From positions 2,480,001-2,544,000 of the forward strand of contig NZ_CP017641.1 of NCBI RefSeq assembly GCF_001983935.1: DNA of 64,000 nucleotides, given 5' to 3'. Position 1 is the first letter of the stretch; each line of letters begins with the position of its first letter. The notes under the pieces were generated by a model, which saw only the letters and a list, made by a program, of their open reading frames with translations, was not told the DNA's origin and did not search any database. This stretch comes from Fuerstiella marisgermanici (GTDB lineage Bacteria > Planctomycetota > Planctomycetia > Planctomycetales > Planctomycetaceae). A program made the position numbers and the translations under genes. Shown here piece by piece: positions 42,329 through 52,079 of this stretch.

Positions 42329-45300
42329 TTAACGCTTCAGTGCTTCATGCAGTCGAGTCACGCAACACACTTTGTCGTGATACCAATCTTTCGCCAGCAC
42401 AACTTCGACCGTCCAGCCGAAGGCCGCCAGCAGCCGAGGCTTCAACAGTTCGCGTTCCAGCAGATCGAGCTGCTGGTACCATTGATCCGTGTCGACCAGA
42501 ATCCCCAAGCGATATTCCCGATCACCTTCTCGACGTACCGCAAGGTTGACTCGAAAATGCGACTGCCCGACATCGAAGTCGATGGTGAAGCCGAGCCCCC
42601 GCAGTTCGTCCGCGATGTCGTTTGTGACGGGATCGGGCGACGTGGTCCGATCGCCACTGCCCGGGCCGTAGCCACTTAAACTACGCAGCACCGTCGCCAT
42701 CGCTTCCGCCTGGCCAACGGAGCACGCTTCCGCATAACGCAGATATCGTTTCAGGCAGTTGGCTCCGTCGTTGTATTCGTTTGTAATCGCGGTTGAACGC
42801 ATGGAAGAGACCAGCGTCATAAATTGCTTCGCACGCGAAAACGCCACGTTCAGCCGTTTCTCGCCGCCCGCCATGTTGATCGGGCCGAAGTTCATTCGGG
42901 TGCGACCGTCCTGATCCGGGCCGTAGCAGACACTCATGATGATGATGTCTCGTTCATCACCCTGAATGTTTTCCAGGTTGCGAATCAACAGGCCCGCAAA
43001 TTGGCCGTCGTCCTCGCGTTCGAGTTCGGCTTCGAAAGCTTCGCCGAAGTCGGAATCGTCTTCTGCCAAACTTCGCAGAGCACGTTCGATTTCCGACTGT
43101 TGAGCTTCCGAAAAGGCGACGATGCCGATGCTGTAACCGCATTCCTGCAGCAACAACGAACGCACCAGCTGAGCGATGTATTCAGCTTCGAAGGTGTTGC
43201 GTCGTTTTTCGTAGACGCCTTTTTCCATGAAGTGAAAGCTCACGGGTCGATCGATCACGGCCTCGGCAAACTCCGAGCCTTGCGTCGGTCGTTCCACGCA
43301 CAGTTCGGGCAGTTCCGGCTGAGGTAGCGATTCTTCCGGAACGGTCAGCAGCCGCCCGCCGTAGAAAGCGTGGTTGGAAAAACTGATCAGCGATTCGGAC
43401 CGGCTGCGATAGTGCCAGCCGAGCATTGTCGACGGCAGGTTCTTCGATCCATGGTTCAGAAGGCTGCTGCTGTTCAGATCGTACGAAACCAACTCACCGT
43501 CTTCTTCAAATTCCAATTCGTCATCATCCGCACGACGGCTGCCGAAGAAGCTGGTTGGCGGAAGTTGCATTTCGTCGCCCACCACGATCGCCTGGTCGGC
43601 TCGAAACAGCGCGGGAACGGCATCTTCCAGTGTGATCTGGCTGGCTTCATCAAAGATCACGGCATCAAAATGTTCGGCACTCAACGGCAGCGTGTCCGAC
43701 ACACTTAACGGACTCATCAACCACACCGGCTTGAGATCACGAATCACCAACCCGGAATCGCCGCCCGCCAGTTCACGAATGGACTTGTACCGCATCGACT
43801 TCCCGAATTCGTGTTCCAGTTCACGGCGTCCGCGTGCATACTGCTTCCTAAATTCCTTCTGGTCGGGCGTCAATTGGGCAGCCGGAGTCGTCGAAATCAC
43901 GACGTTGTCACAAAACTGCTGCCGCACGGATTCTCGAACCGCCTGAGCGTTCTCAATGAGCCACTGATCTGTCTTCGTCATCAGCTGCTGCAACAGCGAT
44001 GATCGAGTATCTCCGTCAAATCGAGCCACGTCCGGAGCGGCTCGGTAGGTTTCGTTCAGACTGTGTTCGGCAGCGGCCGCTTCCAGTTGCTGCGTGGTCA
44101 GCGGAAGTGTACGCAGTGCGTCGGTGAGTTCTCTTGGCAGCGGCTGGAGCGTCGCGAGGCAGTGCAGGCAATCAGGTAACTGGCCAATCACAGCGTTCAA
44201 CTGTTCGACCGACGCAGATAGCTCACCCGGCGAACAATATTGGTAAGCATCCAAAAACCGATCGGCCGTTTGCGTGAAGTCGTTTAATGGCTCTCGCAAT
44301 TCCGCCAGAGCAAACAGCGTTGTTGCGCCGTCTTTCGATGCGCGTGCATAGCGAGCCAGAGTTTTGATTGGACCGGATTCCGTTTTAAGCCGTTCTTTCA
44401 CGCTTTGCAGCGATTGCAAAAAGCGGTCCAGATCCAGATGAATCCCAAACTCGTCGCTGACTTCCTGCGCCACTCGGTAGCGATCGGCCTTTGCTTCGTG
44501 TTCGTCCTCCAACTTCTGCAACACCGAAACCCAAGACGGTTTGATTTCGTGATGCGAAAAGTCATACGCTCTGTCCAATGTCTTGCGCAATCGCCACCAC
44601 TTCGGCTTCAGAGCGGATAGTAGCCCGCCTTCCAGCCGCTTCGCCTGTTCCAGTGCTGTGCGAGTGTCTTCGGGAGACAGTTTTTGCCGCCAGTGCTGGT
44701 TGGTAGCGATGTGTTTCGCGATCAGCGCGTCACACTTTTCGAGCTTGCGGACGCGCCGCTGAAGTTTTTGAGCTCGATTCGATTTGGTGTCGAGCAGCTG
44801 CAGTAAGTCACGCTCTGTCAGAAAGGCGGTGTCTTCGGCAAATTGAATCGATTCGGAGAACTGATTGAAGCTGGACGTTGTCTCAGAAGGCAGTTCTAAT
44901 CGAGCGACCTCATCGCAAATATGCTGCAATTGATGCAGCGCTTCGACAAGGCATTCGGTCACCAGTTCGATCGGCCGTTCCGCGTCGACGACGGCCGCGC
45001 TAATCAGGCGCAGTGGATGGTTCGCGAGCATGCCGGAAGGTTCGATACGCTGCAGGCGAGTTTCGAAATCGGCGAGTTGTTGTCGATGAGCTTCAAAGGC
45101 GGCATAAGTGGGGACTCGTTCCCAGTCGTGCGGCAGCAAATCGCGAACACGCGGCTTCAATTCGATCAATCGGTTCAGCAGCGTACGAACCGGAAGGCCG
45201 ATATGATCCGGCGCCGATGTCATGGACGTGTTGAATTCGTCGATGGGTTGCAGAGCCGTCTGGACGTGATCCACCACTTCATCGCGACGGCCACGGTGCT

Positions 45301-47557
45301 GATCACGCGGCTGTTCGGCTTCCGCCAGAAAGTCGTCGTACGTTCGCTTCAGGTCCATCACGAACTGCTTTTTGTCCGCCTGCGAATCGTGAATCAAACA
45401 GCACAGGTCCTGCAGCCCCTGTTGCTTCAGACGATGGTAAACAACGTCCACGGCCGCTCGCTTTTCGCAAACAAACAGGATGCGTTTTCCGCGAATCACG
45501 AAGTCGGCAATGAGGTTTGCGATCGTCTGCGATTTACCAGTGCCCGGTGGCCCTTGAATGATGTAGCTGCCACCGGTGCGAGCCTTCGCCGTGGCCGTCG
45601 CCTGAGTCGGATCGCAGGGCACGATGTGGAAGCGTTCTGTCAGCGGCACGGCGTTGGTTGTCGGTTCCGCACATGATCGATCGGCGATTAGCGCCTCGTC
45701 GCTCACGTTGTCATCAAGTGCCCCCAGCGCAAACGTCGCTTCGAACGCTGCGTTCGCCGTATTTTCGACAATCAGGCGATTGTAATCCTGAGCCAGCGAC
45801 ATGCGGCGGTACTTCAGATTCGCCAGCGTTACTGAACAGAAATCGATTTCCCAGTTCAGCGGATTGTCGTCGACTTCGTCCAGCAACCGATAGAATTCGC
45901 CCTCCGCTTCAACTTCCGCTGCTTCAGTTCCGGCCTCTGCTTCTGAGGATGGAGCCGTTGTGTTGTTGGCGACCGACTTTGCCTTCGCAGCTTTGGGCGA
46001 AGACTGGTCGATCACACTTTCCAGTTGCAGCTTTGTCGGCGAAATCATGTGTTCGAAAATGCGAACACCGAGCGGATGGTAGTTGACCGAATCGTAACTG
46101 TAATCCAGATCCATGAAGTGCCGAATGCCACGTCCCGCCAGTCGCGTACGCCGCCGATACTGATCCAGCCGCCGCTTGGCTTTGGCATGAATCAGCTCAA
46201 TCCTTGCCTTGTCAATTCGCCGCAGTTCTACCGACGCATCATTGGCCCGAATTGTGTTACGGAAGTTTTCGCAAAAGGTGTCCAGGCTTTCGGCCGACAG
46301 CTCAACAGTCTCCGGCAGTTCAATATCGTACAGCTGCTTGAACAGATGCCGCACAACCGGATTAACTTCTGCCTCTCCGTCCATCGCCTGCAGCGAATAG
46401 CGGTCGTGAATGCCCTTTTTGACGTCCAGCTTCACCGGCAGCAGCAGTAGCGGCGATTCGTAGCGTTCCGGTGGCGATACCTTCAGATCGGCCCATCTCA
46501 GGAACGCCACAATCAGGCGCAGCTGAGCGAACCCGAAGTCATTTTCGTCTCGCCGCGCTTCGGCTCGCAACCGATCCAACGTGGCCGGCAGGTACGCCGC
46601 TTCCCGAAAGTTCAGAAACTTATTCAGCAACACCGGCTTCTGCTTCAGCACGTCGTCGCGGAAAGCATTGTTCCACGACAGTACCTGTTCCTGCCGAATC
46701 GTCGACACATCGAACGACAGCGGAATCGACGCCTGAGTCAGGTTGATGGTCTGCAACGTCGTGCGAAAGTGCAGCAGACGATTGCGGCGGTTGATTTCGA
46801 AAAGCCGTTCACGCAGTTTGCTGAGCACCACTTGGCGCTTGTCGGTGAACGTCGCGGCGGATAATGCTGAAGTGCTGGCGAGGTCGGTTTCGAAGTCGAC
46901 TTCCTGATCGCGATAGTTTTCCAGTGTCGCCAGCAGAGCTCGAAGGTCCGGCGGACGCTGGTGCCGATCCAGTTCTGTCATCACCACGATTGTGCGAGCG
47001 ATCACAGGGTGCAACGCTTCGTTGATACGAAACAGGTTGTTGCGGTGAGTGACAAAACGTTCGAGGTCAGCGGGATCGGCCAGGTCCAGCCCACAGGCGA
47101 GGCTCGCCAGAATCAAGCCGAGCGAAAACACGTCGGTGACCGGATCGTGATGGCCGACGGTGTGCTCCCAGCAGACGTAACCGGGCAGCCATGACGGCGT
47201 CGCCGCCGCACCTTCGGACGAATCAGTGACATGGCTATCCTGCCAATGTTCGTCGCCATCGTCAACGTCAAAGGTGACCTGCGACCGGCCCGTGACGTCA
47301 ACTCCTGCGCTCGCGGGATTCAACAGCTTCTTCACCGTTCTCAGTTGGCGGCGCAGCGGCAATTGGTCCGATTCTGAAAACCAAATCTGGCGGTTCGCGA
47401 CCTTCAGGCTGTTCAAACCTTCCAGCGGCGCGACTTCGCCGTAATCGTGAGTCACAATGACCTGTCGGATTAACGGAAGAAACGAAACCAGCACGTCTTC
47501 CGTCGGAAACCCTCCGCTGTCGATTTGGGATCGCAGAAACGAATGAAAGTCGCTCAC
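42329..47557 (-). CDS. Pseudokinase-DUF4011 SF1 helicase with degenerate MTES/Vsr-like nuclease domain
   Basis: 1742 residues, GTG start overlapping the peptidase stop. Residues about 20-220 look like a protein kinase without its N-lobe: the region of the catalytic HRD loop reads APL (VTHDYGEVAPLEGLNSL) and a C-lobe helix follows (TDVFSLGLILASLACG, then RHQRPPDLRALLATL). Residues about 245-660 are DUF4011-like (KLRERLFEINRRNRLLHF). The SF1 helicase core has Walker A GPPGTGKS (669-676), Walker B DEAS (1303-1306) and motif VI NVAFSRAK (about 1570), with a long helical insert. The C-terminal 100 residues (1646-1742) match the PD-(D/E)XK/Vsr-like MTES fold, but the usual I-D-L-A-V is VNLAV and I-E-C-D-G is ILVDT, so the nuclease is probably inactive. 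ATP-driven nucleic-acid translocation is likely. Confidence 0.85.
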   Translation of the reverse strand: MSDFHSFLRSQIDSGGFPTEDVLVSFLPLIRQVIVTHDYGEVAPLEGLNSLKVANRQIWFSESDQLPLRRQLRTVKKLLNPASAGVDVTGRSQVTFDVDDGDEHWQDSHVTDSSEGAAATPSWLPGYVCWEHTVGHHDPVTDVFSLGLILASLACGLDLADPADLERFVTHRNNLFRINEALHPVIARTIVVMTELDRHQRPPDLRALLATLENYRDQEVDFETDLASTSALSAATFTDKRQVVLSKLRERLFEINRRNRLLHFRTTLQTINLTQASIPLSFDVSTIRQEQVLSWNNAFRDDVLKQKPVLLNKFLNFREAAYLPATLDRLRAEARRDENDFGFAQLRLIVAFLRWADLKVSPPERYESPLLLLPVKLDVKKGIHDRYSLQAMDGEAEVNPVVRHLFKQLYDIELPETVELSAESLDTFCENFRNTIRANDASVELRRIDKARIELIHAKAKRRLDQYRRRTRLAGRGIRHFMDLDYSYDSVNYHPLGVRIFEHMISPTKLQLESVIDQSSPKAAKAKSVANNTTAPSSEAEAGTEAAEVEAEGEFYRLLDEVDDNPLNWEIDFCSVTLANLKYRRMSLAQDYNRLIVENTANAAFEATFALGALDDNVSDEALIADRSCAEPTTNAVPLTERFHIVPCDPTQATATAKARTGGSYIIQGPPGTGKSQTIANLIADFVIRGKRILFVCEKRAAVDVVYHRLKQQGLQDLCCLIHDSQADKKQFVMDLKRTYDDFLAEAEQPRDQHRGRRDEVVDHVQTALQPIDEFNTSMTSAPDHIGLPVRTLLNRLIELKPRVRDLLPHDWERVPTYAAFEAHRQQLADFETRLQRIEPSGMLANHPLRLISAAVVDAERPIELVTECLVEALHQLQHICDEVARLELPSETTSSFNQFSESIQFAEDTAFLTERDLLQLLDTKSNRAQKLQRRVRKLEKCDALIAKHIATNQHWRQKLSPEDTRTALEQAKRLEGGLLSALKPKWWRLRKTLDRAYDFSHHEIKPSWVSVLQKLEDEHEAKADRYRVAQEVSDEFGIHLDLDRFLQSLQSVKERLKTESGPIKTLARYARASKDGATTLFALAELREPLNDFTQTADRFLDAYQYCSPGELSASVEQLNAVIGQLPDCLHCLATLQPLPRELTDALRTLPLTTQQLEAAAAEHSLNETYRAAPDVARFDGDTRSSLLQQLMTKTDQWLIENAQAVRESVRQQFCDNVVISTTPAAQLTPDQKEFRKQYARGRRELEHEFGKSMRYKSIRELAGGDSGLVIRDLKPVWLMSPLSVSDTLPLSAEHFDAVIFDEASQITLEDAVPALFRADQAIVVGDEMQLPPTSFFGSRRADDDELEFEEDGELVSYDLNSSSLLNHGSKNLPSTMLGWHYRSRSESLISFSNHAFYGGRLLTVPEESLPQPELPELCVERPTQGSEFAEAVIDRPVSFHFMEKGVYEKRRNTFEAEYIAQLVRSLLLQECGYSIGIVAFSEAQQSEIERALRSLAEDDSDFGEAFEAELEREDDGQFAGLLIRNLENIQGDERDIIIMSVCYGPDQDGRTRMNFGPINMAGGEKRLNVAFSRAKQFMTLVSSMRSTAITNEYNDGANCLKRYLRYAEACSVGQAEAMATVLRSLSGYGPGSGDRTTSPDPVTNDIADELRGLGFTIDFDVGQSHFRVNLAVRREGDREYRLGILVDTDQWYQQLDLLERELLKPRLLAAFGWTVEVVLAKDWYHDKVCCVTRLHEALKR

Positions 47558-48909
47558 GCCACAAACTCCGTTTCCGCCGCCAGCACGATTTCCTTCGCTT
47601 CCTTCTGAACGCGGTGCAGCGTTCGCTTACCGATTTTCAGTTCGTCGGCACACAGTTTGTCGAAGGGTTTTCGAAGTTTCAATTTGTCTGCGAAGACGAC
47701 GGCTGCCGCCAGAGCTGCCTCTTCAAGGTCCGGATCGCAGGTGGCGAAGTCCAACAGCAGGTAGCAGAAGTAACTTTTCAGCTCCTCGCCGTTGTTATTC
47801 GACTGAGCGTCGTAGTGGGACTCGCCAGAGTTCCCGTGACTCGGCGGCGTGCTGGGCGTGGGCGGCGCATCGGGATTTTTGGCGAAATCCGCTACGTCGC
47901 TATGAACGCTTTCTTCTGCCGCGTCTGGCACCGTGAAGTCTTCGAAAAAGCGTTTGGCATGCCCAATCAACACGGGCGTTTGTAACCATTCTGGCTTCAG
48001 AAAATCCTGTAGAAAGGACTTCGTTATCCTCGCCAACGATTGCTGCTGCAGCAGATCAAGCGTCGCCAGCTGCAATGGGCCCTCAATCAGCGGTTTTACC
48101 TTTTCGTCGCACGTCGCTGGATCGTCGGCCCAGAATTTCAACGATTTGGCTCGTATGTACATTTCGGGATGAGTCACCCCGTCGCTGCCTGCCCTTTCCT
48201 TCTCCAAAATTTCCTCAGCCTGTTGCAGATACGCGTCAGCGTTCACCGCCGATTGTCCGGTTTCGATTTTCAACAGGCAGCAGATACAGGCGTCGATGTC
48301 TTCTGTAATCATGGCGGCTCGGCGATCACAATACAGTTCTGTATACAGCTTGTAGTTGCGCCATGTACGACTTTCGGCGTCGCCGGAGTTCGCGTCGTTG
48401 GTCATCGCAGACAACACTTCGTCGACAATGTGAAATTCGCCATCGTCAATCGACAGCAGTTCGTAGTGAGCCAGCTCGTGAGCCAGCAGCGCCTCCATTT
48501 CTCGTTCAGTTAGCGTTTCCTGCAGCGGCCCATGCAGAACGATATGAGCTTCCCCCGGCAGCCACGTCATTCCGGCATTCAGGCCTGAACTTTGTTGCGC
48601 CTGATAAAGCGTGACCGGAACCGACAGGCCCATCCGAGCGGCGATAGCATCACATTGCAGGTATAGAACGGCGGCGGAATCGCGGTCAAGACGATAGGCG
48701 GTCTTCAGCAGATTTAGCTTCGAAGCTTCGTAAGCGTCTGCTCGCCGCCTGGTTTCACCAAACCAGTTGTAAAGCTTCAAGCGGTGATGCTGCAGGTAGT
48801 GGCGGAGTTCCCGGTGATATGCGGTCAGGAACTCACGCGCAGCCACGGGCGGGCGGAGCGCTGCTTCGTTTTGTCCAGTTCTAAGCGGTGTGTTCTGTTG
48901 GTCAGCCAT
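47554..48909 (-). CDS. M48-like zinc metallopeptidase with helical C-terminal domain
   Basis: About 451 residues; start uncertain between 48909 and 48927 (neither has a ribosome site). The gluzincin motif is LLAHELAHYELLSI (H-E-x2-H) near residue 150 and the third ligand Glu is likely in YTELYCDRRAAM (M48-type E-x3-D). The C-terminal 200 residues are helical with a disordered Pro/Ser/Asn linker (about residues 350-385) and a last basic helix. There is no signal peptide or membrane segment, unlike HtpX, so it acts in the cytosol. Its stop overlaps the helicase start (GTGA), so both are made from one mRNA. Confidence 0.82.
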   Translation of the reverse strand: MADQQNTPLRTGQNEAALRPPVAAREFLTAYHRELRHYLQHHRLKLYNWFGETRRRADAYEASKLNLLKTAYRLDRDSAAVLYLQCDAIAARMGLSVPVTLYQAQQSSGLNAGMTWLPGEAHIVLHGPLQETLTEREMEALLAHELAHYELLSIDDGEFHIVDEVLSAMTNDANSGDAESRTWRNYKLYTELYCDRRAAMITEDIDACICCLLKIETGQSAVNADAYLQQAEEILEKERAGSDGVTHPEMYIRAKSLKFWADDPATCDEKVKPLIEGPLQLATLDLLQQQSLARITKSFLQDFLKPEWLQTPVLIGHAKRFFEDFTVPDAAEESVHSDVADFAKNPDAPPTPSTPPSHGNSGESHYDAQSNNNGEELKSYFCYLLLDFATCDPDLEEAALAAAVVFADKLKLRKPFDKLCADELKIGKRTLHRVQKEAKEIVLAAETEFVA

Positions 48910-49050
48910 GACGGGCGGATCGTACATCACGACGCGGATGCGGTGTAGTGACGTCGACGAAGACACCAACATTCTCACATCCGTAGCGTACCGGGTGATG
49001 GCCGGAATGGCGTGGCCCCAAACGGTGGCGGAGGCCCTACGCCAATCAGA

Positions 49051-51270
49051 TCACTCATCTTCAAGCCGCCGCAGATCCCGTTCGATCTTAGGAATCACTC
49101 GGGCAAACGTATCAGAATCTGTGTTGGCAGCGTCCAGAGCCAATTGCAGAGTTGCTCGAGCGGCAGCGTGGTCGTTGCCGCCTCTTAGAATTCGGCCCAT
49201 CAGTCGCCGCGCGGTAATTGTGCTGAAGTCTGCTGCGCCGTTTGTGCGTTCGAAAGTTTCCACGACTGGTATCAGCACTTCTTTGGCGGCATCGTAGTCT
49301 TTCAGGCGGTAGATTGATTGAGCCAGTTCCAGTTGCGCCCATAGCGTGGTGACGTGATCTTCGCCGAGCGTAGTGGCCATGTTTTCGAAGACCGTTCGGT
49401 GGATCTTCTCCGCTTCTTTGTGTCGCCCCTGCTTAGCCAGAAGTGAGCCGAGATTCGCCAGCATGATCAGAGTCTGCTTGTTTTGAAGACCGGCTTCAGC
49501 AAGCTGTAACTCGTACGCTCGTCGCAGCAGCTGCTCGGCTTCCTCAGGGCGGCCATTTGCCCGCACCGCTTCGGCGAGGTTGTTCATGGACGCCAAAGTT
49601 GAAGAATGCGATTCTCCCAGCTTGGCAATTCTGCCCTTCCATGCGCGGCGGTACAGCGGCTCCGCGGCTTTGTTATTTCCCTGGCGCGCGAACGCGAGGC
49701 CAAGATTATTGACGGCCTTTAGTGTGTCCACGTGCGACGGGCCGAGTTGAGACGTCCAGAGCTGCAATGCCAGTTCATATTGTTCGACGGCGTTGGGGTG
49801 GTCTCCCATATTGTAATAGACGGTGCCGATTTCGTTTCGAACGGCTGCTTCAATCGCGGGACGTTCGCCGAACATGGTGGGCACATGCCTGGCCGCTTCC
49901 CCCACAATCTCAGTCACCGTGCTGTGCTGCGGATCAGAAGAATCTTTTGCAAGAGGTATTAGCCTCGTGATGAAATCGTTCGTCATAAAACTATTGATGG
50001 CGAGCGCCTTATCGGCTTCATACTGTGACTTTTCCGCTTCTGCTCGAGCTTGCTTTGCTTCGACGGCGTACAGAAACATGCCCGCAGCCAAAGCCAGGAT
50101 GGTGGCCACGATTCCTCCGACAAGCGTTCGGTTGCGGCTGACAAACTTTCGAAAAAGATAGCCTCGCGATGCACGCCGTGCTCGAATCGGTTCGCGCTGA
50201 AGGAACCGCCGCACATCATCAGCGAGATCTCGCGCGGACTGATATCGGCGTGTCGGATCCTTTTCAAGGCACTTGGAAAAGATCACCTCAAGGTCCGCGC
50301 TCAAGGTGGGAGCGACAGTCCGCAGTGGCACCGGCGACTGCTGCTCAACCGCACGAATAGCCTCCACGAGGCTGTGGCTTCGCACATCGATCGGCAGTGT
50401 TTTTGTCAGCAGTTCGTAACCGATGACGCCCAGAGCATACACGTCGCAACGATGGTCGACGTTGTCTTCGCCCGAAAATCGTTCGGGACTCATGTAGCCA
50501 ATTGTCCCAGCAATTTCACCGATCGCTGTCCGCATCGTGGTCCCGGTATTGCCGCTTTCGTCGATGATTCTCGCCACTCCAAAGTCAAGAATCTTCGGAA
50601 GGTGCGACAATATGCTTCCTGCAGAGTCTCCCGCCATCATGATATTGGCTGGCTTTAAATCGCGATGAATGACGCCTCGCTCGTGAGCGTGCTGCACCGC
50701 GTCGGCGATCTCCAAAAACAGCACCAGCTTCCGCTCTGTAGACAGGTCGTGCTGCTGCATGTGCCGATGCAGGGGCAGACCATCCACCAATTCCATCGCA
50801 AACCACGGCTGTGGCCCGTATCCGAAATCAGTCATTCCGGACGCATAAACATGAGCCACTCCAGGATGCTGCAGCCTGGCCAGGATCTCGGATTCGTGCT
50901 GAAGACGCCACAGCAACTTTTCGCAACTGTGGCCTGGCTGCAGCAGCTTGATGGCGACTGAGCGGCCAGGATGCTCCTGAATTGCTTCGTAGACGACTCC
51001 CATTCCGCCCGCACCGATACGACGCGTGATCCGGAAATCGCCGATCGCTCGACCGATGAAGGCGTCGCTGATTTCCGAGGATTCAGTGGCCTCGAAAGGT
51101 GACTTCAAGAAGCCGGTGTCCTCTTCATGAGCGTCCAACAACCGCAGCAATTCGACCTTCATGGATTCGCTGTCACAGTGGGCATCACAAAACGCCGCAC
51201 GATCTTCAACAGGAAGGTCAACGGCCTGTTGAAACAACAATTTCACTTTGGCCCAGTGTTTGGTTGGCAT
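49051..51270 (-). CDS. Membrane Ser/Thr protein kinase with TPR receptor domain
   Basis: 739 residues. An N-terminal planctomycete module (HWAKVKLLFQQAVDL..) is followed by a full kinase domain (about 78-350): GAGGMGVVYEA, VAIKLL Lys, HRDLKPANI, DFGVARI, GTIGYMSPERF, DVYALGVIGYELL. A membrane helix (GGIVATILALAAGMFLYAVEA, about 385-405) leads to about 300 residues of kinesin-light-chain-like tetratricopeptide repeats outside. The start follows the sigma factor stop by 3 bases. It is a typical planctomycete sigma-kinase pair that senses an outside or periplasmic protein; here it is the first kinase of a run that continues to a peptidase and a helicase. Confidence 0.92.
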   Translation of the reverse strand: MPTKHWAKVKLLFQQAVDLPVEDRAAFCDAHCDSESMKVELLRLLDAHEEDTGFLKSPFEATESSEISDAFIGRAIGDFRITRRIGAGGMGVVYEAIQEHPGRSVAIKLLQPGHSCEKLLWRLQHESEILARLQHPGVAHVYASGMTDFGYGPQPWFAMELVDGLPLHRHMQQHDLSTERKLVLFLEIADAVQHAHERGVIHRDLKPANIMMAGDSAGSILSHLPKILDFGVARIIDESGNTGTTMRTAIGEIAGTIGYMSPERFSGEDNVDHRCDVYALGVIGYELLTKTLPIDVRSHSLVEAIRAVEQQSPVPLRTVAPTLSADLEVIFSKCLEKDPTRRYQSARDLADDVRRFLQREPIRARRASRGYLFRKFVSRNRTLVGGIVATILALAAGMFLYAVEAKQARAEAEKSQYEADKALAINSFMTNDFITRLIPLAKDSSDPQHSTVTEIVGEAARHVPTMFGERPAIEAAVRNEIGTVYYNMGDHPNAVEQYELALQLWTSQLGPSHVDTLKAVNNLGLAFARQGNNKAAEPLYRRAWKGRIAKLGESHSSTLASMNNLAEAVRANGRPEEAEQLLRRAYELQLAEAGLQNKQTLIMLANLGSLLAKQGRHKEAEKIHRTVFENMATTLGEDHVTTLWAQLELAQSIYRLKDYDAAKEVLIPVVETFERTNGAADFSTITARRLMGRILRGGNDHAAARATLQLALDAANTDSDTFARVIPKIERDLRRLEDE

Positions 51271-51273
51271 CTG

Positions 51274-51852
51274 TCAAACGCCTTCAATTTGAGTTCGCAA
51301 CCATGCTCGAGCGTGTGACCATTCGTAGTACACAGTCCGGGGCGACATTTTCAGCAGGCCAGCACATTGTTCGACAGTCAGCCCGCCAAAGAATCTCATT
51401 TCCACAATTCGATGCTGAGTCGCATCTCGATCACGCAGATCCTCCATCGCAGAATCCAGAGCGATCAAGTCAATGGCCGGCTTGGTGAATAAGGGCGATA
51501 CGCTGTCGATACGCATGGTCACAACTTCGCCGCCGCGTTTTTGGGCCTGCCTGGCCTTAGCGTGGTTGACCAGAATTCGCCGCATCACGATGGATGCTGT
51601 CGCAATGAAGTGATCGACGTTACGAAACTGAGCGGACTGGTCATCCGACCTGACAAGTCGCAGGTAGGCTTCGTGGATTAAAGCGGTTGTTTGCAGAGTA
51701 TGGTCGTCTCGCTCGCGCCGCATATACGCGGCCGCTCTCCGGTGCAGTTCGTCGTACACAATCGGAAAGAGTTCGTCCGCCGCCGCCGTGTCACCAGCCG
51801 CAACGCCAGCCAGGAGAGTGGAAACATTTTGCGGAACGTCTTTGGCGGTCAT
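51274..51852 (-). CDS. ECF-type sigma factor (Rhodopirellula/Verrucomicrobium family)
   Basis: 192 residues from the ATG at 51852; the longer frame to 51915 has no better site. Sigma region 2 is visible in ELFPIVYDELHRRAAAYMRRE and HTLQTTALIHEAYLRLV, region 4 in MRFFGGLTVEQCAGLLKMSPRTVYYEWSHARAWL. This matches the TIGR02999-type sigma factors that sit upstream of Ser/Thr kinases in planctomycetes and are thought to be controlled by them. It is probably the first gene of the kinase/peptidase/helicase transcript. Confidence 0.9.
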   Translation of the reverse strand: MTAKDVPQNVSTLLAGVAAGDTAAADELFPIVYDELHRRAAAYMRRERDDHTLQTTALIHEAYLRLVRSDDQSAQFRNVDHFIATASIVMRRILVNHAKARQAQKRGGEVVTMRIDSVSPLFTKPAIDLIALDSAMEDLRDRDATQHRIVEMRFFGGLTVEQCAGLLKMSPRTVYYEWSHARAWLRTQIEGV

Positions 51853-52079
51853 AGAAACGGATCCCGATGTTTTAAGGCCACGTCGCTCAGCCTTCCACCC
51901 GACAGTTTCGCACAAAATGCAGCGAAAGCGAAAAAACTTTGCAGGCTCTGGTCATGTTTCCTGCTTCTTCCTGCGGGGCACTGATTTCGCCGACGGGAAC
52001 GCGTGAGGCGACCTGAAGTGCAGTCGTCACCTATGTGAACGTTCGACCACTTTGCGCAATTACAGACGGGAAAGTTACG

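Noticed and set aside
43000-46800. Many open frames on the plus strand opposite the helicase, some over 150 codons
   Set aside because: They are antisense shadows of a gene with strong domain motifs; their sequences are His/Gln/Arg-rich and match no family.
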